Positions 1 through 8,429 of a DNA stretch of 61,699 bases are shown in pieces. The position numbers and the translations under genes were made by a program. The DNA is from Chloroflexota bacterium (lineage in GTDB: Bacteria > Chloroflexota > Anaerolineae > Aggregatilineales > Phototrophicaceae), in NCBI GenBank assembly GCA_011525385.1, contig WTGF01000116.1, positions 1-61,699 on the forward strand. Direction: 5' to 3'. Position 1 is the stretch's first letter, and each line of letters begins with the position of its first letter. The notes below the pieces were generated by a model that was given only the letters and a program-made list of their open reading frames with translations, had not been told where the DNA came from and did not search any database.

Positions 1-57
1 ACCGAGGGGGGACAGGGGTTTGGGGTGAGGGTCTAGGCGGTTCTTCAACAGAGTCCA

Positions 58-115
58 CCGGGTCGCCCCTACATTTTCACGATGAACCTTGTAGGGGTCA
101 GCCGGTGGCTGACCC
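58..115. repeat. GTAGGGGCGA-type hairpin repeat, possible terminator
   Basis: A reverse-orientation copy of the GTAGGGGCGA motif lies at about 60-72. A clear hairpin follows at 95-115, with 9-bp arms GGGTCAGCC and GGCTGACCC and a 3-nt loop. It sits just downstream of the stop of the binding-protein gene (131, minus strand) and could end that operon, but there is no T run. The same hairpin family recurs at several other intergenic sites in the window. The first 40 bases of the window are G-rich and resemble the G-rich flank at 54491-54514. Confidence 0.5.
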
Positions 116-130
116 GTTGCTATTGTCCCG

Positions 131-2005
131 CTAGCCTTCCAGGAAGAAATCGACAGTCTCGGCGGTAACGGTGAAGGACTTCGTGATCACGGTATTGGGC
201 AGGGCGATGCGCCCGCCTTCGCGCGCGACAATGCCTTCGGCCGCCACATACATGTAAACCACGCCGAAGAAGCCCTCAGCGAAGGTGTCTTGGGCGATCG
301 TGCCCATGACATCGCCGTCCTTGATGGCTTGCAGCAACGAATCTGCGCGGTCGCCGCCAACCACATCAATGCTGTCGACCAGGCCCATGTCCTTGACTGC
401 GTTAGCCACGCCTTCAGCGAAAGCATCGCCCGAGTAGATGATGTCCATATCGGGATTGGCTTCAATCAGGTTCAGCGCGCCGTTGTAAGCGCCGTCCATC
501 GAGGCGCGGTCATCGACCGGCTCCAGGAATTCGTAGGGGCGGCCGGATGCCTCGAGCGTCGTCTGGAAACCGTGCAAGCGGTCGCGGTGTTGCTGCGCGC
601 TGATGAAGGCGACCACGCCGATTTTGGCGCCATCGGGATAGCGGTCCAGCACCAACTGCGCTGCCGATTCGCCAAATGCAAAGTCACCGGTGCCAACGAA
701 GGCGTGACGCGCGCTCCTGTCAATCAGATCGCCGTTGAACTGGATGAAGGGGATGCCCGCTGCCATGGCCTGCTTCGAAACCTCGGGTATCAGCGTGACA
801 TCAAAACCGATCATCATGATGCCCTTGGTATCTTCCTTGGCGACGATCTCCTCGAGCAGTTTGATCTGCTCCAGAGCAATGCCATCGGTGGGCGGCGGAC
901 CCACTATCTCGACATTAATGCCCAGCCAGTCGGCCGCGGCTTGGATGCCGTCAAAATGCTGCTTCCACCAGGGATGCCCGAGATTGCCGCCGACCATGTA
1001 GTAGCTGCCGTCTGTGCCGGCTGGCAGCATCGGCTTGTCTGGCTCGACCCCGAGGAAGAAGTCGACCGTTTCGGCGGTGATGGTGAAGGATTGCGTGATT
1101 GATGTATCGGGCAGGGCGAGGCGGCCGCCTTCCTGCGAGACGAGACCCTGGCGCGCCACATACATGTAGAGCACGCCGAAGAAGCCCTCGGCGAAGGTGT
1201 CTTGCGCGATCGTGCCCATGACACTGCCGTCCTTGATGTCCTGCAGCAGCGAGTCAGCGCGGTCGCCGCCGACCACGTCAATGCTGTCAACCAGACCCAT
1301 GTCATTAACGGCGTTAGCCACGCCTTCCGCGAAGGCGTCACCAGAGTAGATGATGTCCATATCGGGATGGGCTTCAATCAGGTTCAGCGCGCCGTTGTAA
1401 GCGCCGTCCATTGACGCTCTGTCATCTACCGGTTCGAGGAACTCGTAGGCGCGGCCTGACTCCTCCAGCGTTGTGCGGAAGCCGTTCAGGCGGTCGCGGT
1501 GTTGCTGCGCGCTGATGAAAGCCACCACGCCGATTTTGGCGCCATCGGGATAGCGATCCAGTACCAACTGCGCTGCCGATTCGCCAAATGCAAAGTCGCC
1601 TGTGCCGACGAAGGCATGACGCGCGCTCTTGTCAATGAGATCGCCATTGAACTGGATGAAGGGGATGCCCGCCGCCATCGCCTGCTTCGATACCTCCGGA
1701 ATCAGCGTGACGTCGAAACCGATCATCATGATGCCGGCGGTATTCGGCTTGGCGACAATCTCCTCCAGCAGTTTGATCTGCTCCAGAGCGATGCCATCGG
1801 TGGGCGGCGGACCCACAATCTCGACATTGATGCCCAGCCATTCGGCCGCCACCTCAATGCCCTCGAAGTGCTGTTTCCACCAGGGATGCCCCAGGTTGCC
1901 ACCGACCATATAGTAGATGTCTTCGCTGCTATCTTGCGCGCCGACCGTCGCTACCGCGCCGATGAACAGCGAAACTATCAATAATAGAACCACAAACTTC
2001 TTCAT
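131..2005 (-). CDS. Sugar-type ABC transporter substrate-binding protein with two tandem binding domains
   Basis: Secreted periplasmic-binding-protein-like (Peripla_BP_4/RbsB class) component of an ABC importer; the substrate is unknown. The ATG at 2005 is chosen because GGAGAG lies 4 nt upstream and a clean signal peptide follows (residues 1 to about 23, likely signal peptidase I cleavage after VGA); an in-frame TTG lies 12 nt further upstream. There is no lipobox cysteine. The 624-residue product is about twice the usual size: a binding domain (about 31-330) is followed by a second copy (about 335-624). The copies align with roughly 27 differences in 285 residues, and at the DNA level the repeat has a 912-bp period. 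Both keep the motif YYMVGGNLGHPWWKQHF. Last gene of a minus-strand ATPase-permease-binding protein operon. The duplication could be real or an assembly artefact, although the scattered differences argue for two true copies. Confidence 0.9.
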   Translation of the reverse strand: MKKFVVLLLIVSLFIGAVATVGAQDSSEDIYYMVGGNLGHPWWKQHFEGIEVAAEWLGINVEIVGPPPTDGIALEQIKLLEEIVAKPNTAGIMMIGFDVTLIPEVSKQAMAAGIPFIQFNGDLIDKSARHAFVGTGDFAFGESAAQLVLDRYPDGAKIGVVAFISAQQHRDRLNGFRTTLEESGRAYEFLEPVDDRASMDGAYNGALNLIEAHPDMDIIYSGDAFAEGVANAVNDMGLVDSIDVVGGDRADSLLQDIKDGSVMGTIAQDTFAEGFFGVLYMYVARQGLVSQEGGRLALPDTSITQSFTITAETVDFFLGVEPDKPMLPAGTDGSYYMVGGNLGHPWWKQHFDGIQAAADWLGINVEIVGPPPTDGIALEQIKLLEEIVAKEDTKGIMMIGFDVTLIPEVSKQAMAAGIPFIQFNGDLIDRSARHAFVGTGDFAFGESAAQLVLDRYPDGAKIGVVAFISAQQHRDRLHGFQTTLEASGRPYEFLEPVDDRASMDGAYNGALNLIEANPDMDIIYSGDAFAEGVANAVKDMGLVDSIDVVGGDRADSLLQAIKDGDVMGTIAQDTFAEGFFGVVYMYVAAEGIVAREGGRIALPNTVITKSFTVTAETVDFFLEG

Positions 2006-2212
2006 TATGCTCTCCAAGAGTTGCGCTTGTTTTGGGAAATATAATCGAGGTGACTGAGATCCGCGGGCAAGGCTTTGACAACAAATATGACTTCAACATT
2101 CACCACGATGGCGATGCGGATGCGCCGCTAAACACATCTGCCCTCTTCTAGCGCGTTTCCTGCCAATTATCGGGAAACACAACTTGTCCATACGACCGCC
2201 GATTGCCGGTCG

Positions 2213-3289
2213 TCATCGATCGCTTGCGGCTCGCCGCTTGCTCCAGGCGTCGAACGCAACCGCTGTGAACAGTACCACACCCAAGACGAAGAACTCCCAA
2301 TACACGGGCAAGCCCAACTGTATGGTCGCGCTCCTGATCATGTGCATGAAGAAGAGCCCCAGCACGGCTCCCAGCACGCTCCCCTCCCCGCCGGTGAGCG
2401 CCGCCCCGCCGATAACCGCCGCGGCAATCACGCGCAACTCCAGCCCACCCAGAGTATTGGGCGGCGCCGATGTCAGCCGGCTGGTCCAGACGATCCCGCA
2501 CATAGCGGCCGCCATACCGGTGGCGACGAAGCCGATCAAGGTGACGCGATTGACATTGACGCCGTTAAGCGCAGCCCCTTGCCGGTCGCTGCCGGTGGCG
2601 TATATATGCCAGCCGAAACGCGTACGATTCAGCACCAGCCAGCCGAGAAAGATGACGATCGCCGCGTAAAACACCGGCATCGGCAGGGTGCTGATCTTCA
2701 TTTCCTGCAAGAAGGGGAAGGCCTCGCCCAGGTCTCGCAAGGGCTGAAAGCGAGCGATATCGCGGAAGGAGCCGACAAAATTATGTCGCGATTCCCCGCC
2801 GGCGACGCCGGTCGCCGCGCCCTGCGCCATCCACCAGGTTGCCAGCGTGGTCATCAGGGGATTCATACGCAAACGCGTCACCGCCAATCCGTTGATCAGC
2901 CCGACGACAAGGCCGGCTGTCAAACCGATCGCCACCACCAAAATGATCAGGAGAGTGTCGTCCAGTTGACCCAGCATGCGCGAGAATGTCCAGCCGATAA
3001 GCACAACGCTGAGATTTGCGATACCGGTCACTGATAGATCAAACATGCCGCCGATGAGCAGCATCGCCATCGGGATGACCACGAGCATGTCCGGCGCGAC
3101 CTGTGACAGGAAAATAGGAAAATGCGTCGGACCCAGGAAACCGGGCGCCCCGCCCGCCCGCACCAGAACGGTGAAGACCACCAGCACCAGCAGCAGTTGG
3201 ATCTCTCGCTGCGCCAGCAAGCGCTTCCAGCGCGATTCGCCCCCCGCCTCGTCAACGGTGGTATCGACTTCCTTTTGCTTTATTGCCAT
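2213..3289 (-). CDS. Sugar-type ABC transporter permease (RbsC-like)
   Basis: Integral membrane permease of the BPD_transp_2 (RbsC/XylH) family, forming the import channel with the neighbouring ATPase. The protein of about 358 residues has many hydrophobic helices. It carries the family landmarks GGMFDLSV (compare GGIDLSVG in RbsC), GLINGLAVTRLRMNPLMTTL and the C-terminal GGAALTGGEGSVLGA. The ATG at 3289 is preferred over a TTG at 3313 because GGAG/GAGG lies just upstream and the extra residues are not conserved-looking. It follows the ATPase gene after 49 bp and precedes the binding protein after a 207-bp gap, in which I see only a small dyad (about 2155-2178). The substrate cannot be deduced. 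Confidence 0.9.
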   Translation of the reverse strand: MAIKQKEVDTTVDEAGGESRWKRLLAQREIQLLLVLVVFTVLVRAGGAPGFLGPTHFPIFLSQVAPDMLVVIPMAMLLIGGMFDLSVTGIANLSVVLIGWTFSRMLGQLDDTLLIILVVAIGLTAGLVVGLINGLAVTRLRMNPLMTTLATWWMAQGAATGVAGGESRHNFVGSFRDIARFQPLRDLGEAFPFLQEMKISTLPMPVFYAAIVIFLGWLVLNRTRFGWHIYATGSDRQGAALNGVNVNRVTLIGFVATGMAAAMCGIVWTSRLTSAPPNTLGGLELRVIAAAVIGGAALTGGEGSVLGAVLGLFFMHMIRSATIQLGLPVYWEFFVLGVVLFTAVAFDAWSKRRAASDR

Positions 3290-3338
3290 AGCCTCGCTCC
3301 GTTGCTGCGACAATACAGACCTGCGGCGGCGATCCGCA

Positions 3339-4121
3339 TTACAAGAGATCGGCGCCGGTTATCATGCGGACGACTTCGGTTGAATCGGTCTCTTCCTTGA
3401 TAAGCGTGCCTACCGTGCGGCCATGCCGCAGCACCGTGATGCGATCGCAGATTCGGAATACGTGCGCCAAATTGTGGCTGACGACGATGATGCCTTTGCC
3501 CTGCTCCTTGAGGTGTTCGATCAAGGTCAGCATCTCGTGCGCTTCCTTGACACCCAATGCAGCTGTCGGCTCATCCAGGAGCAAGATTTCCGCGCCAAAA
3601 TGCACCACCCGCGCGATGGCAACCGCTTGCCGCTGCCCACCGGAAAGGTGGCGCACGCGTGTATGAACCGATGGCAAATTGGTTTTCAATTGGCGGACGA
3701 CTCGGTTCGCTTCCTCGGTCATCCGTCGCCGATCCAAAATGCCGTTCTTGCTTAGCTCGCGGCCGACGTACAGGTTAGCGACGACGTCGCGCGTCGGCAG
3801 GAGCGCCAGATCCTGATAAACGGTGGCGATGCCGTGATCAAATGCGTCGTTCGGATTGTGGATGGCGGCCGGTTGACCGCGCACGACGATCTCGCCCGCG
3901 TCGGGCCGGTGCGCGCCGGACAATACCTTGATCAGTGTTGACTTGCCGGCGCCATTATCGCCGACGAGCGCGACGATTTCGCCTCGATAAACATCAATCT
4001 CGGCGTCGCTGAGCGCCTGCACCGTGCCAAATGCCTTGCTTACGTTTCGAGCGCGCAAGAGCGGAGTTTCGCTCCGCGCGCTTTCAGACGCATTCCGCAA
4101 TGATATCTCGCTCTGTTCCAT
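3339..4121 (-). CDS. Sugar-type ABC transporter ATP-binding protein, single domain
   Basis: Cytoplasmic ATPase energising the importer encoded downstream. It has Walker A GDNGAGKST at residues 54-62, signature LSGGQRQAVAIA near 160, Walker B ILLLDEPTAAL near 183 and an H-loop histidine in VVSHNL. At 260 residues it has one nucleotide-binding domain, whereas RbsA/XylG proteins are usually double-domain proteins of about 500 residues; it would therefore act as a homodimer, as in FrcA-type systems. First gene of the three-gene minus-strand operon. A good promoter and a dyad lie upstream (4211-4266). The start ATG at 4121 has only a weak GTGGGG-like ribosome binding site. Confidence 0.92.
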   Translation of the reverse strand: MEQSEISLRNASESARSETPLLRARNVSKAFGTVQALSDAEIDVYRGEIVALVGDNGAGKSTLIKVLSGAHRPDAGEIVVRGQPAAIHNPNDAFDHGIATVYQDLALLPTRDVVANLYVGRELSKNGILDRRRMTEEANRVVRQLKTNLPSVHTRVRHLSGGQRQAVAIARVVHFGAEILLLDEPTAALGVKEAHEMLTLIEHLKEQGKGIIVVSHNLAHVFRICDRITVLRHGRTVGTLIKEETDSTEVVRMITGADLL

Positions 4122-4210
4122 TTGACGCTTGCCCCACTACCCTGCGGAACTGCGTTGTCATCTCCGCGCCCGCCACAAACGCTTTGCCCCCCACTAAAAA
4201 TTGTGGGCAA

Positions 4211-4230
4211 GTAAACAGTTTCCAGTTTAC
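4211..4230. promoter_or_regulatory. Dyad operator candidate for the sugar ABC operon
   Basis: GTAAAC and GTTTAC form a perfect 6-bp dyad separated by 8 bp, placed just after the predicted transcription start of the ABC operon. Such a dyad is compatible with a LacI-family regulator, but no regulator gene is in the window. Confidence 0.3.
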
Positions 4231-4237
4231 AAAACCG

Positions 4238-4266
4238 ACTGTAGCTTGTTCCCATATGTTTGTCAA
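4238..4266 (-). promoter_or_regulatory. Predicted sigma70-type promoter of the sugar ABC operon
   Basis: On the minus strand a perfect -35 TTGACA (4261-4266) is followed after 17 bp by TACAGT (4238-4243, 4 of 6 matches to TATAAT). Transcription would begin near 4231, giving a leader of about 110 nt before the ATPase start at 4121. Confidence 0.5.
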
Positions 4267-4338
4267 ATTTTCGTAGTGTATCCAGGGCAATCGCTTCAAA
4301 ATGGTATCTAGTGGAATGATGAAAAGACAAACTTAGAA

Positions 4339-4512
4339 TTCACCACAGAGGCACAGAGCGCACAGAGAAAAGACTTTCATTTATAAGAATTGCGAAATTG
4401 CACTTCAATTTTGGATTCCGCGACAAGCAATTTCACCCATTTGTATGTCAATCCAGAGGATTTCTGATCTGAAAAAACTTAAACTCTGTGTCCTCGGTGC
4501 CTCTGTGGTGAA
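4339..4512. repeat. MITE-like inverted-repeat element (CACAGAGG family)
   Basis: A 174-bp element with terminal inverted arms: TTCACCACAGAGGCACAGAG at the left and its imperfect complement ending CCTCTGTGGTGAA at the right (4484-4512). The interior of about 115 bp is AT-rich and non-coding. Related arms occur at 24478-24664 and as single arms at 28027, 31884 and 43628. It occupies the 573-bp gap 4122-4694, which otherwise holds the promoter region and a partial GTAGGGGCGA motif at 4584-4594. Confidence 0.6.
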
Positions 4513-4694
4513 AAAATAATTTGAAGCGATTGCCAGGTAGTGTATCGAAGTCGGTTGAAATAAAGAACAACAGCCATCTGGCAGTCGCCCCTACCAAATC
4601 GTTCGCAATTTGGATTAAGGATCACATAACGAGGACGGTCTAAAGGTATTTCAACTGAAATGGATACGCTATCGCGAACTCGGTCAAGAACCGG

Positions 4695-5648
4695 CTATAT
4701 CCCCTGAAACTCCCGATACCACTCCCAGGTGCGCCAGAGACCGTCTCGCGTGCTCACCGTCGGCGAGAATCCGAGCAGTTCGCGCGCCTTGCTGTTATCG
4801 CAGTAGGTGATCGGCGGGTCGCTGAGCGGCGTGGGCGCCGCTAGTTTGTTGATGGTTCTCCCGGCGTATTCCTCAATGATTTCGACGAAGTCCGACAGAG
4901 AGATTGGCGCGCCGCAGCCGAGATTGATGACCTCATAGCCCAGGGGCTTGTCCAGCGCCGCCAGCACGCCCCCCACCGTGTCGGAGATATAGGTCCAGTC
5001 GCGGTGAATATCGCCGTTATTGAATAACTTGATGACTTCACCCGATTGTGTCGCCTCCATCAGCTTCCAGGGCATCATGTCCGGGCGCCCGGCCGGACCG
5101 TACACGTTGAAAAAGCGCAATACGTTGACATTCATGTCGGCCAGGTTGTGGTAGGAGTGAGCCAGCAATTCCGCTGCGCGTTTGCTGGCGGGATAGGCAG
5201 CCAGCGGGCGGTCCGCGCTATCGCTCTCGATGAAGGGAAGGACTTCGGTCTTGCCGTAGACCGATGAGGTTGAAGCCAGGACAAATTGCTTGACCCCGTT
5301 GCTTTTGCTGGCTTCCAAGAGATTCATAGTGCCGGTTAGATTGACATCCATGTACAGGCGAACTTGCTCGACGCTGGCGCGCACGCCAGGCATCGCCGCC
5401 AGGTGCGCCACCTGACTGATCCCTTCTTCGGCGAAAAGCCGCTCCAGCAGCGCCAGGTCGCGGATGTCGCCCTCGATCAATTTGAGATTCTCGTAGGCGC
5501 CGAGCCGCGCGGCATTGCCGCGCTTGATGGCGGGATCGTAATAGGCGTTGAAGTTGTCGATGACGACTACGACGTCGCCGCGCAGCAGAAGCTGCTCGGC
5601 GACGTGGCTGCCGATGAACCCCGCCCCGCCGGTTATGAGATAGGTCAT
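4695..5648 (-). CDS. NAD-dependent nucleotide-sugar epimerase (UDP-glucuronate 4-epimerase-like)
   Basis: Extended short-chain dehydrogenase/reductase of 317 residues, probably interconverting UDP-hexoses or UDP-uronates for surface polysaccharide. It has the Rossmann motif GGAGFIG at 7-13 and catalytic Tyr152 and Lys156 in YPASK, with the preceding STSSVYG segment at 126-132. DNFNAYYDP near 31-39 and FNVYGPAGRPDMMPWK resemble UDP-glucuronate 4-epimerases more than classical GalE. Its length is normal for the family. It is the last of a run of minus-strand genes, 91 bp after the ABC-2 permease. The exact substrate is not provable from the sequence; UDP-glucose 4-epimerase is the main alternative. 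Confidence 0.85.
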   Translation of the reverse strand: MTYLITGGAGFIGSHVAEQLLLRGDVVVVIDNFNAYYDPAIKRGNAARLGAYENLKLIEGDIRDLALLERLFAEEGISQVAHLAAMPGVRASVEQVRLYMDVNLTGTMNLLEASKSNGVKQFVLASTSSVYGKTEVLPFIESDSADRPLAAYPASKRAAELLAHSYHNLADMNVNVLRFFNVYGPAGRPDMMPWKLMEATQSGEVIKLFNNGDIHRDWTYISDTVGGVLAALDKPLGYEVINLGCGAPISLSDFVEIIEEYAGRTINKLAAPTPLSDPPITYCDNSKARELLGFSPTVSTRDGLWRTWEWYREFQGI

Positions 5649-5739
5649 GCCCCGCCCTTCGTCTTATTGGCTCATTTATACACGGCGCGCTTCTACATTG
5701 CTGACTTTTGGAGAAGGACTTTCCGCAGAATATACAGTA

Positions 5740-6510
5740 TCACAGGCGGTGGCGCGCGCGCCAATCCAGCTTTTTCCCGACCAAAAACAAAACACACAGA
5801 GTAAAGCCGATAACGATCGCCAAATCCAACATGATCTGTTCGTCGAGCGGACCGATCAAAGTCTGTCGCAGCGCTGATGCCGCCCGCGCCGCTGGGTTGA
5901 TTTCTCCGATCAGTCGCAATATTTCCGGTAAGCGCTCCGCCGGGAAGAGGACGGGGCCCAAGCCGGCGAAGAGGAAAGTCGTCAATATACTCAGTGAATT
6001 GCCCTGCTGGGGACTTTCCACGTTGACACCGATAAGCGCGCCGACAGCGGACATCGGCACGACGCAAAGCGGTATCACTAGCAGCAGCAGTGGGTGCGGC
6101 GCGAGGGAAACCTTCAAGAGGGCCGAGCCAATGATGAGCAGCGCGAGCAGCGCCGGCAGCGAGATCAGAAAAAAGGCGACAATGATGGCCAGCAGCAACG
6201 TAAATCTGTGGATCGGCAAGGTGGCGAAAAAGTCAAGAGTTCCTTGAAAACGCATGAACACCACGTGTGACTGAATACTGCCGAGATTGCCCAGCATCAG
6301 CGACATCACCAGGCTGCCGCTATAAATGGTGTTCAAAGCCTGAGGACCCAGATCGCGGGCATAGATTGACAAGCCGACCATGCCAAAAAGCGGGACCAAT
6401 GCGCCTACCACCACCAGCGAGCGCCAGCACCAACGCCAGTTGCTCAACTCGATCAATACCAGGTCAACGAGTTGTACCGGGAAACTCCGCGCCCTAGACC
6501 GCTTCGACAT
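5740..6510 (-). CDS. ABC-2 type transporter permease
   Basis: Membrane protein of 256 residues with about six hydrophobic segments in an ABC-2 arrangement: VVVGALVPLFGMVGLSIYA near the N-terminus, a cluster at about 100-165, and a last helix near 230-248. A conserved-looking FNPxxR-type loop is represented by INPAARAASALR. Its start overlaps the 3' end of the ATPase gene by 17 bp, so the two are translationally coupled and surely form one transporter. Direction (export of a drug, lipid or polysaccharide) cannot be told. The neighbouring epimerase makes a surface-glycan role conceivable, but that is inference. Confidence 0.8.
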   Translation of the reverse strand: MSKRSRARSFPVQLVDLVLIELSNWRWCWRSLVVVGALVPLFGMVGLSIYARDLGPQALNTIYSGSLVMSLMLGNLGSIQSHVVFMRFQGTLDFFATLPIHRFTLLLAIIVAFFLISLPALLALLIIGSALLKVSLAPHPLLLLVIPLCVVPMSAVGALIGVNVESPQQGNSLSILTTFLFAGLGPVLFPAERLPEILRLIGEINPAARAASALRQTLIGPLDEQIMLDLAIVIGFTLCVLFLVGKKLDWRARHRL

Positions 6511-7402
6511 AATGAAAGTATAGATCCTCCAAAGTAGCCGAGTTCAGCTTTATATCGGTCAAGCGGTCGATATCCAGGGCAGCCATTACATCGCCCAGTT
6601 GATGTTGCTCTAGATAAATTTGCCAGCGTGTCCGCGTCAATCGGCGTAATGTGAGATCAGCCCGCAGCAGCGGTGCTTGGCCCGGCTCGAACGCGATCTC
6701 CAAACGTAGCTTATTCTTGAGATTTTGCTTTAGCGCATGAGGCGCGCCGGCGACGACCAATTCGCCCCGATGCAATATACCTACGCGCTCAATGATCTTC
6801 TCAGCTTCGATGGCGTCGTGCGTGATGAACAGGATCGTCGTCCCGTGCTCTTGATTGAGCTGTCGTAAGTTATCCCAGACCATACGGCGTTTTTGCGGAT
6901 CCAGATTGTTCGTCGGTTCGTCCAGAACGAGCACTTTGGATGCGCCTGCCACGGCCACTGCCAAGCGCAAAAGGCGGCGCTGCCCACCCGACATTTGCGA
7001 ACTGTGTCTGTCGCGAAGATCGTAAAGCTGCCACCTGTCCAAGAGCCGGTCCCGCTCGTCCAGGGCTTCGCGACGGCTATGCCCGCGCAGGTGCGCGCTA
7101 AAGTACAAGGCTTCCCCAGCTGTCAGATTGTTTAGCGCGAGGCTTTCTTGCGGCATGTAACCCACAATGAACGGAACATGCAAGCTGTCATGTTTGATCG
7201 ACTTGCCGTAGAGTTGGATGCTGCCGGAACTGGGCGCCAGCAAATTGACCATCTGCTTGACTAAGGTGGTCTTGCCCGCGCCATTCTCGCCCAGAATGCC
7301 GAAAATCTCGCCTTCGCGCACCTGGAAGCTAATGTTGTTGTTGGCAGGTACAGCTTGGCCGGGGTAGCTCTTGCCGAGGCTGCCTACGTCGTAAACGATC
7401 AT
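6494..7402 (-). CDS. ABC transporter ATP-binding protein (ABC-2 export type)
   Basis: ATPase of 302 residues pairing with the overlapping downstream ABC-2 permease. It has Walker A GENGAGKTT, signature MSGGQRRLLRLAVA, Walker B LVLDEPTNNLD and H-loop FITHD. After the nucleotide-binding domain there is a C-terminal extension of about 80 residues typical of CcmA/NatA-like exporters. The ATG (7400-7402) abuts the stop codon of the tRNA-dihydrouridine synthase gene (7403-7405) with no gap, so it is probably co-transcribed with that unrelated gene. Confidence 0.9.
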   Translation of the reverse strand: MIVYDVGSLGKSYPGQAVPANNNISFQVREGEIFGILGENGAGKTTLVKQMVNLLAPSSGSIQLYGKSIKHDSLHVPFIVGYMPQESLALNNLTAGEALYFSAHLRGHSRREALDERDRLLDRWQLYDLRDRHSSQMSGGQRRLLRLAVAVAGASKVLVLDEPTNNLDPQKRRMVWDNLRQLNQEHGTTILFITHDAIEAEKIIERVGILHRGELVVAGAPHALKQNLKNKLRLEIAFEPGQAPLLRADLTLRRLTRTRWQIYLEQHQLGDVMAALDIDRLTDIKLNSATLEDLYFHYVEAV

Positions 7403-8413
7403 CTAGGGTGAAGCTGTCTCCACTTCATGCAAAATCGACTCCAACTCAGTATAAGATTCAATCCTGACCAGGCGATTCCTCACTTGACGCGACCCGGGCT
7501 CGTCCAGGCGATACTTGGATATCTGTCCGCGCATCTCTAAAATCGCCGTTCGCTCTGGCAGATTGGTCGTCTCCAGTGTCAATTGCGCGTGTCGCAAGGC
7601 GATGCGCGCCCGTTCGGCGCGTGACGGTTCTGGCAATTCGACGCCCGTCGCCAGGAATACTTCGATCTGGCGAAAAAGCCAGGGGCGCCCTAGAGCCGCG
7701 CGGCCCACCATGACGCCGTCACAGCCGGTTTCTTCCAGCATCCGGGCGGCGTCAGCCCCCGAGCGCACATCGCCGTTGCCGATGATCGGCATCTCTAGTG
7801 TGGCATCCTTGACAGCCGCGATGACATCCCAGTCGGCAGCGCCGCCGTGACCTTGTCCGGCGAAGCGCGCATGTACCGCCACCGCTTTCGCTCCCGCTTC
7901 TTCCGCCGCCCGGGCGAAGGGAACCGCCGTCACCACGCCGTCTTCAAAGCCGCTGCGCACCTTGACCGTCACCGGCGCGTTCACCGCTTCCACAACGGCT
8001 GCGACTACCGCTGTCGCCTTTTTCACATCGCGCAAGAGGGCGGCGCCTCCGCCCTTCTTGGCGATCTTGGGCACCCAGCAGCCCATATTGATATCGACGA
8101 TATTGGCGCCATGATCGACTACCACGCGCGCCGCCTCGGCCACGATCACCGGGTCGACGCCAAATAGCTGCGCCGCCACCGGGCGCTCGCTCGCGCGCCA
8201 GTCGAAGCGCTGCAAGGCGCGGGCTCGTGAATTCTTGACGATATTGCTGCTGATGAGTTCCGTACAGACCAGCCCGCAGCCGCCCAGCTCCCGACAGAGA
8301 TGGCGCAGCGCGTAATTGCTGTGCCCGGCCATCGGCGCCAGCAGCAGTGGCGTAGCGATCGTGATGTCGCCAATTTGCAGCGCTTTCAATCCTATATTTG
8401 TTCTCGTCAGCAT
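7403..8413 (-). CDS. dus: tRNA-dihydrouridine synthase
   Basis: FMN-dependent enzyme reducing specific uridines in the tRNA D-loop to dihydrouridine, using NADPH. The 336-residue protein has the TIM-barrel start PLLLAPMAGHSN, the catalytic-loop cysteine at 112 within INMGCW, the KVRSGF segment, HARFAGQ and the FMN phosphate-binding IGNGDVRS and GCDGVMVGRAALGRPW. It most resembles DusB. Oddly, the residue after the catalytic cysteine is Trp instead of the usual Pro. Gene order on the minus strand is LLM oxidoreductase, dus, ABC ATPase; the spacing to the upstream gene is 16 bp. Confidence 0.92.
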   Translation of the reverse strand: MLTRTNIGLKALQIGDITIATPLLLAPMAGHSNYALRHLCRELGGCGLVCTELISSNIVKNSRARALQRFDWRASERPVAAQLFGVDPVIVAEAARVVVDHGANIVDINMGCWVPKIAKKGGGAALLRDVKKATAVVAAVVEAVNAPVTVKVRSGFEDGVVTAVPFARAAEEAGAKAVAVHARFAGQGHGGAADWDVIAAVKDATLEMPIIGNGDVRSGADAARMLEETGCDGVMVGRAALGRPWLFRQIEVFLATGVELPEPSRAERARIALRHAQLTLETTNLPERTAILEMRGQISKYRLDEPGSRQVRNRLVRIESYTELESILHEVETASP

Positions 8414-8429
8414 GTGTCCTCGCTAGAGG

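Noticed and set aside
290..1102. 270-codon open frame on the plus strand
   Set aside because: Antisense to the binding-protein gene; its similarity to the frames at 1202 and 1499 only reflects the internal duplication of the real gene.
4122..4694. tRNA or riboswitch in the larger intergenic gaps
   Set aside because: No cloverleaf, no T-loop consensus and no recognisable riboswitch core was found by eye here or in the gaps at 24423, 27983, 31512, 54174 and 56069; a covariance-model search would be decisive.
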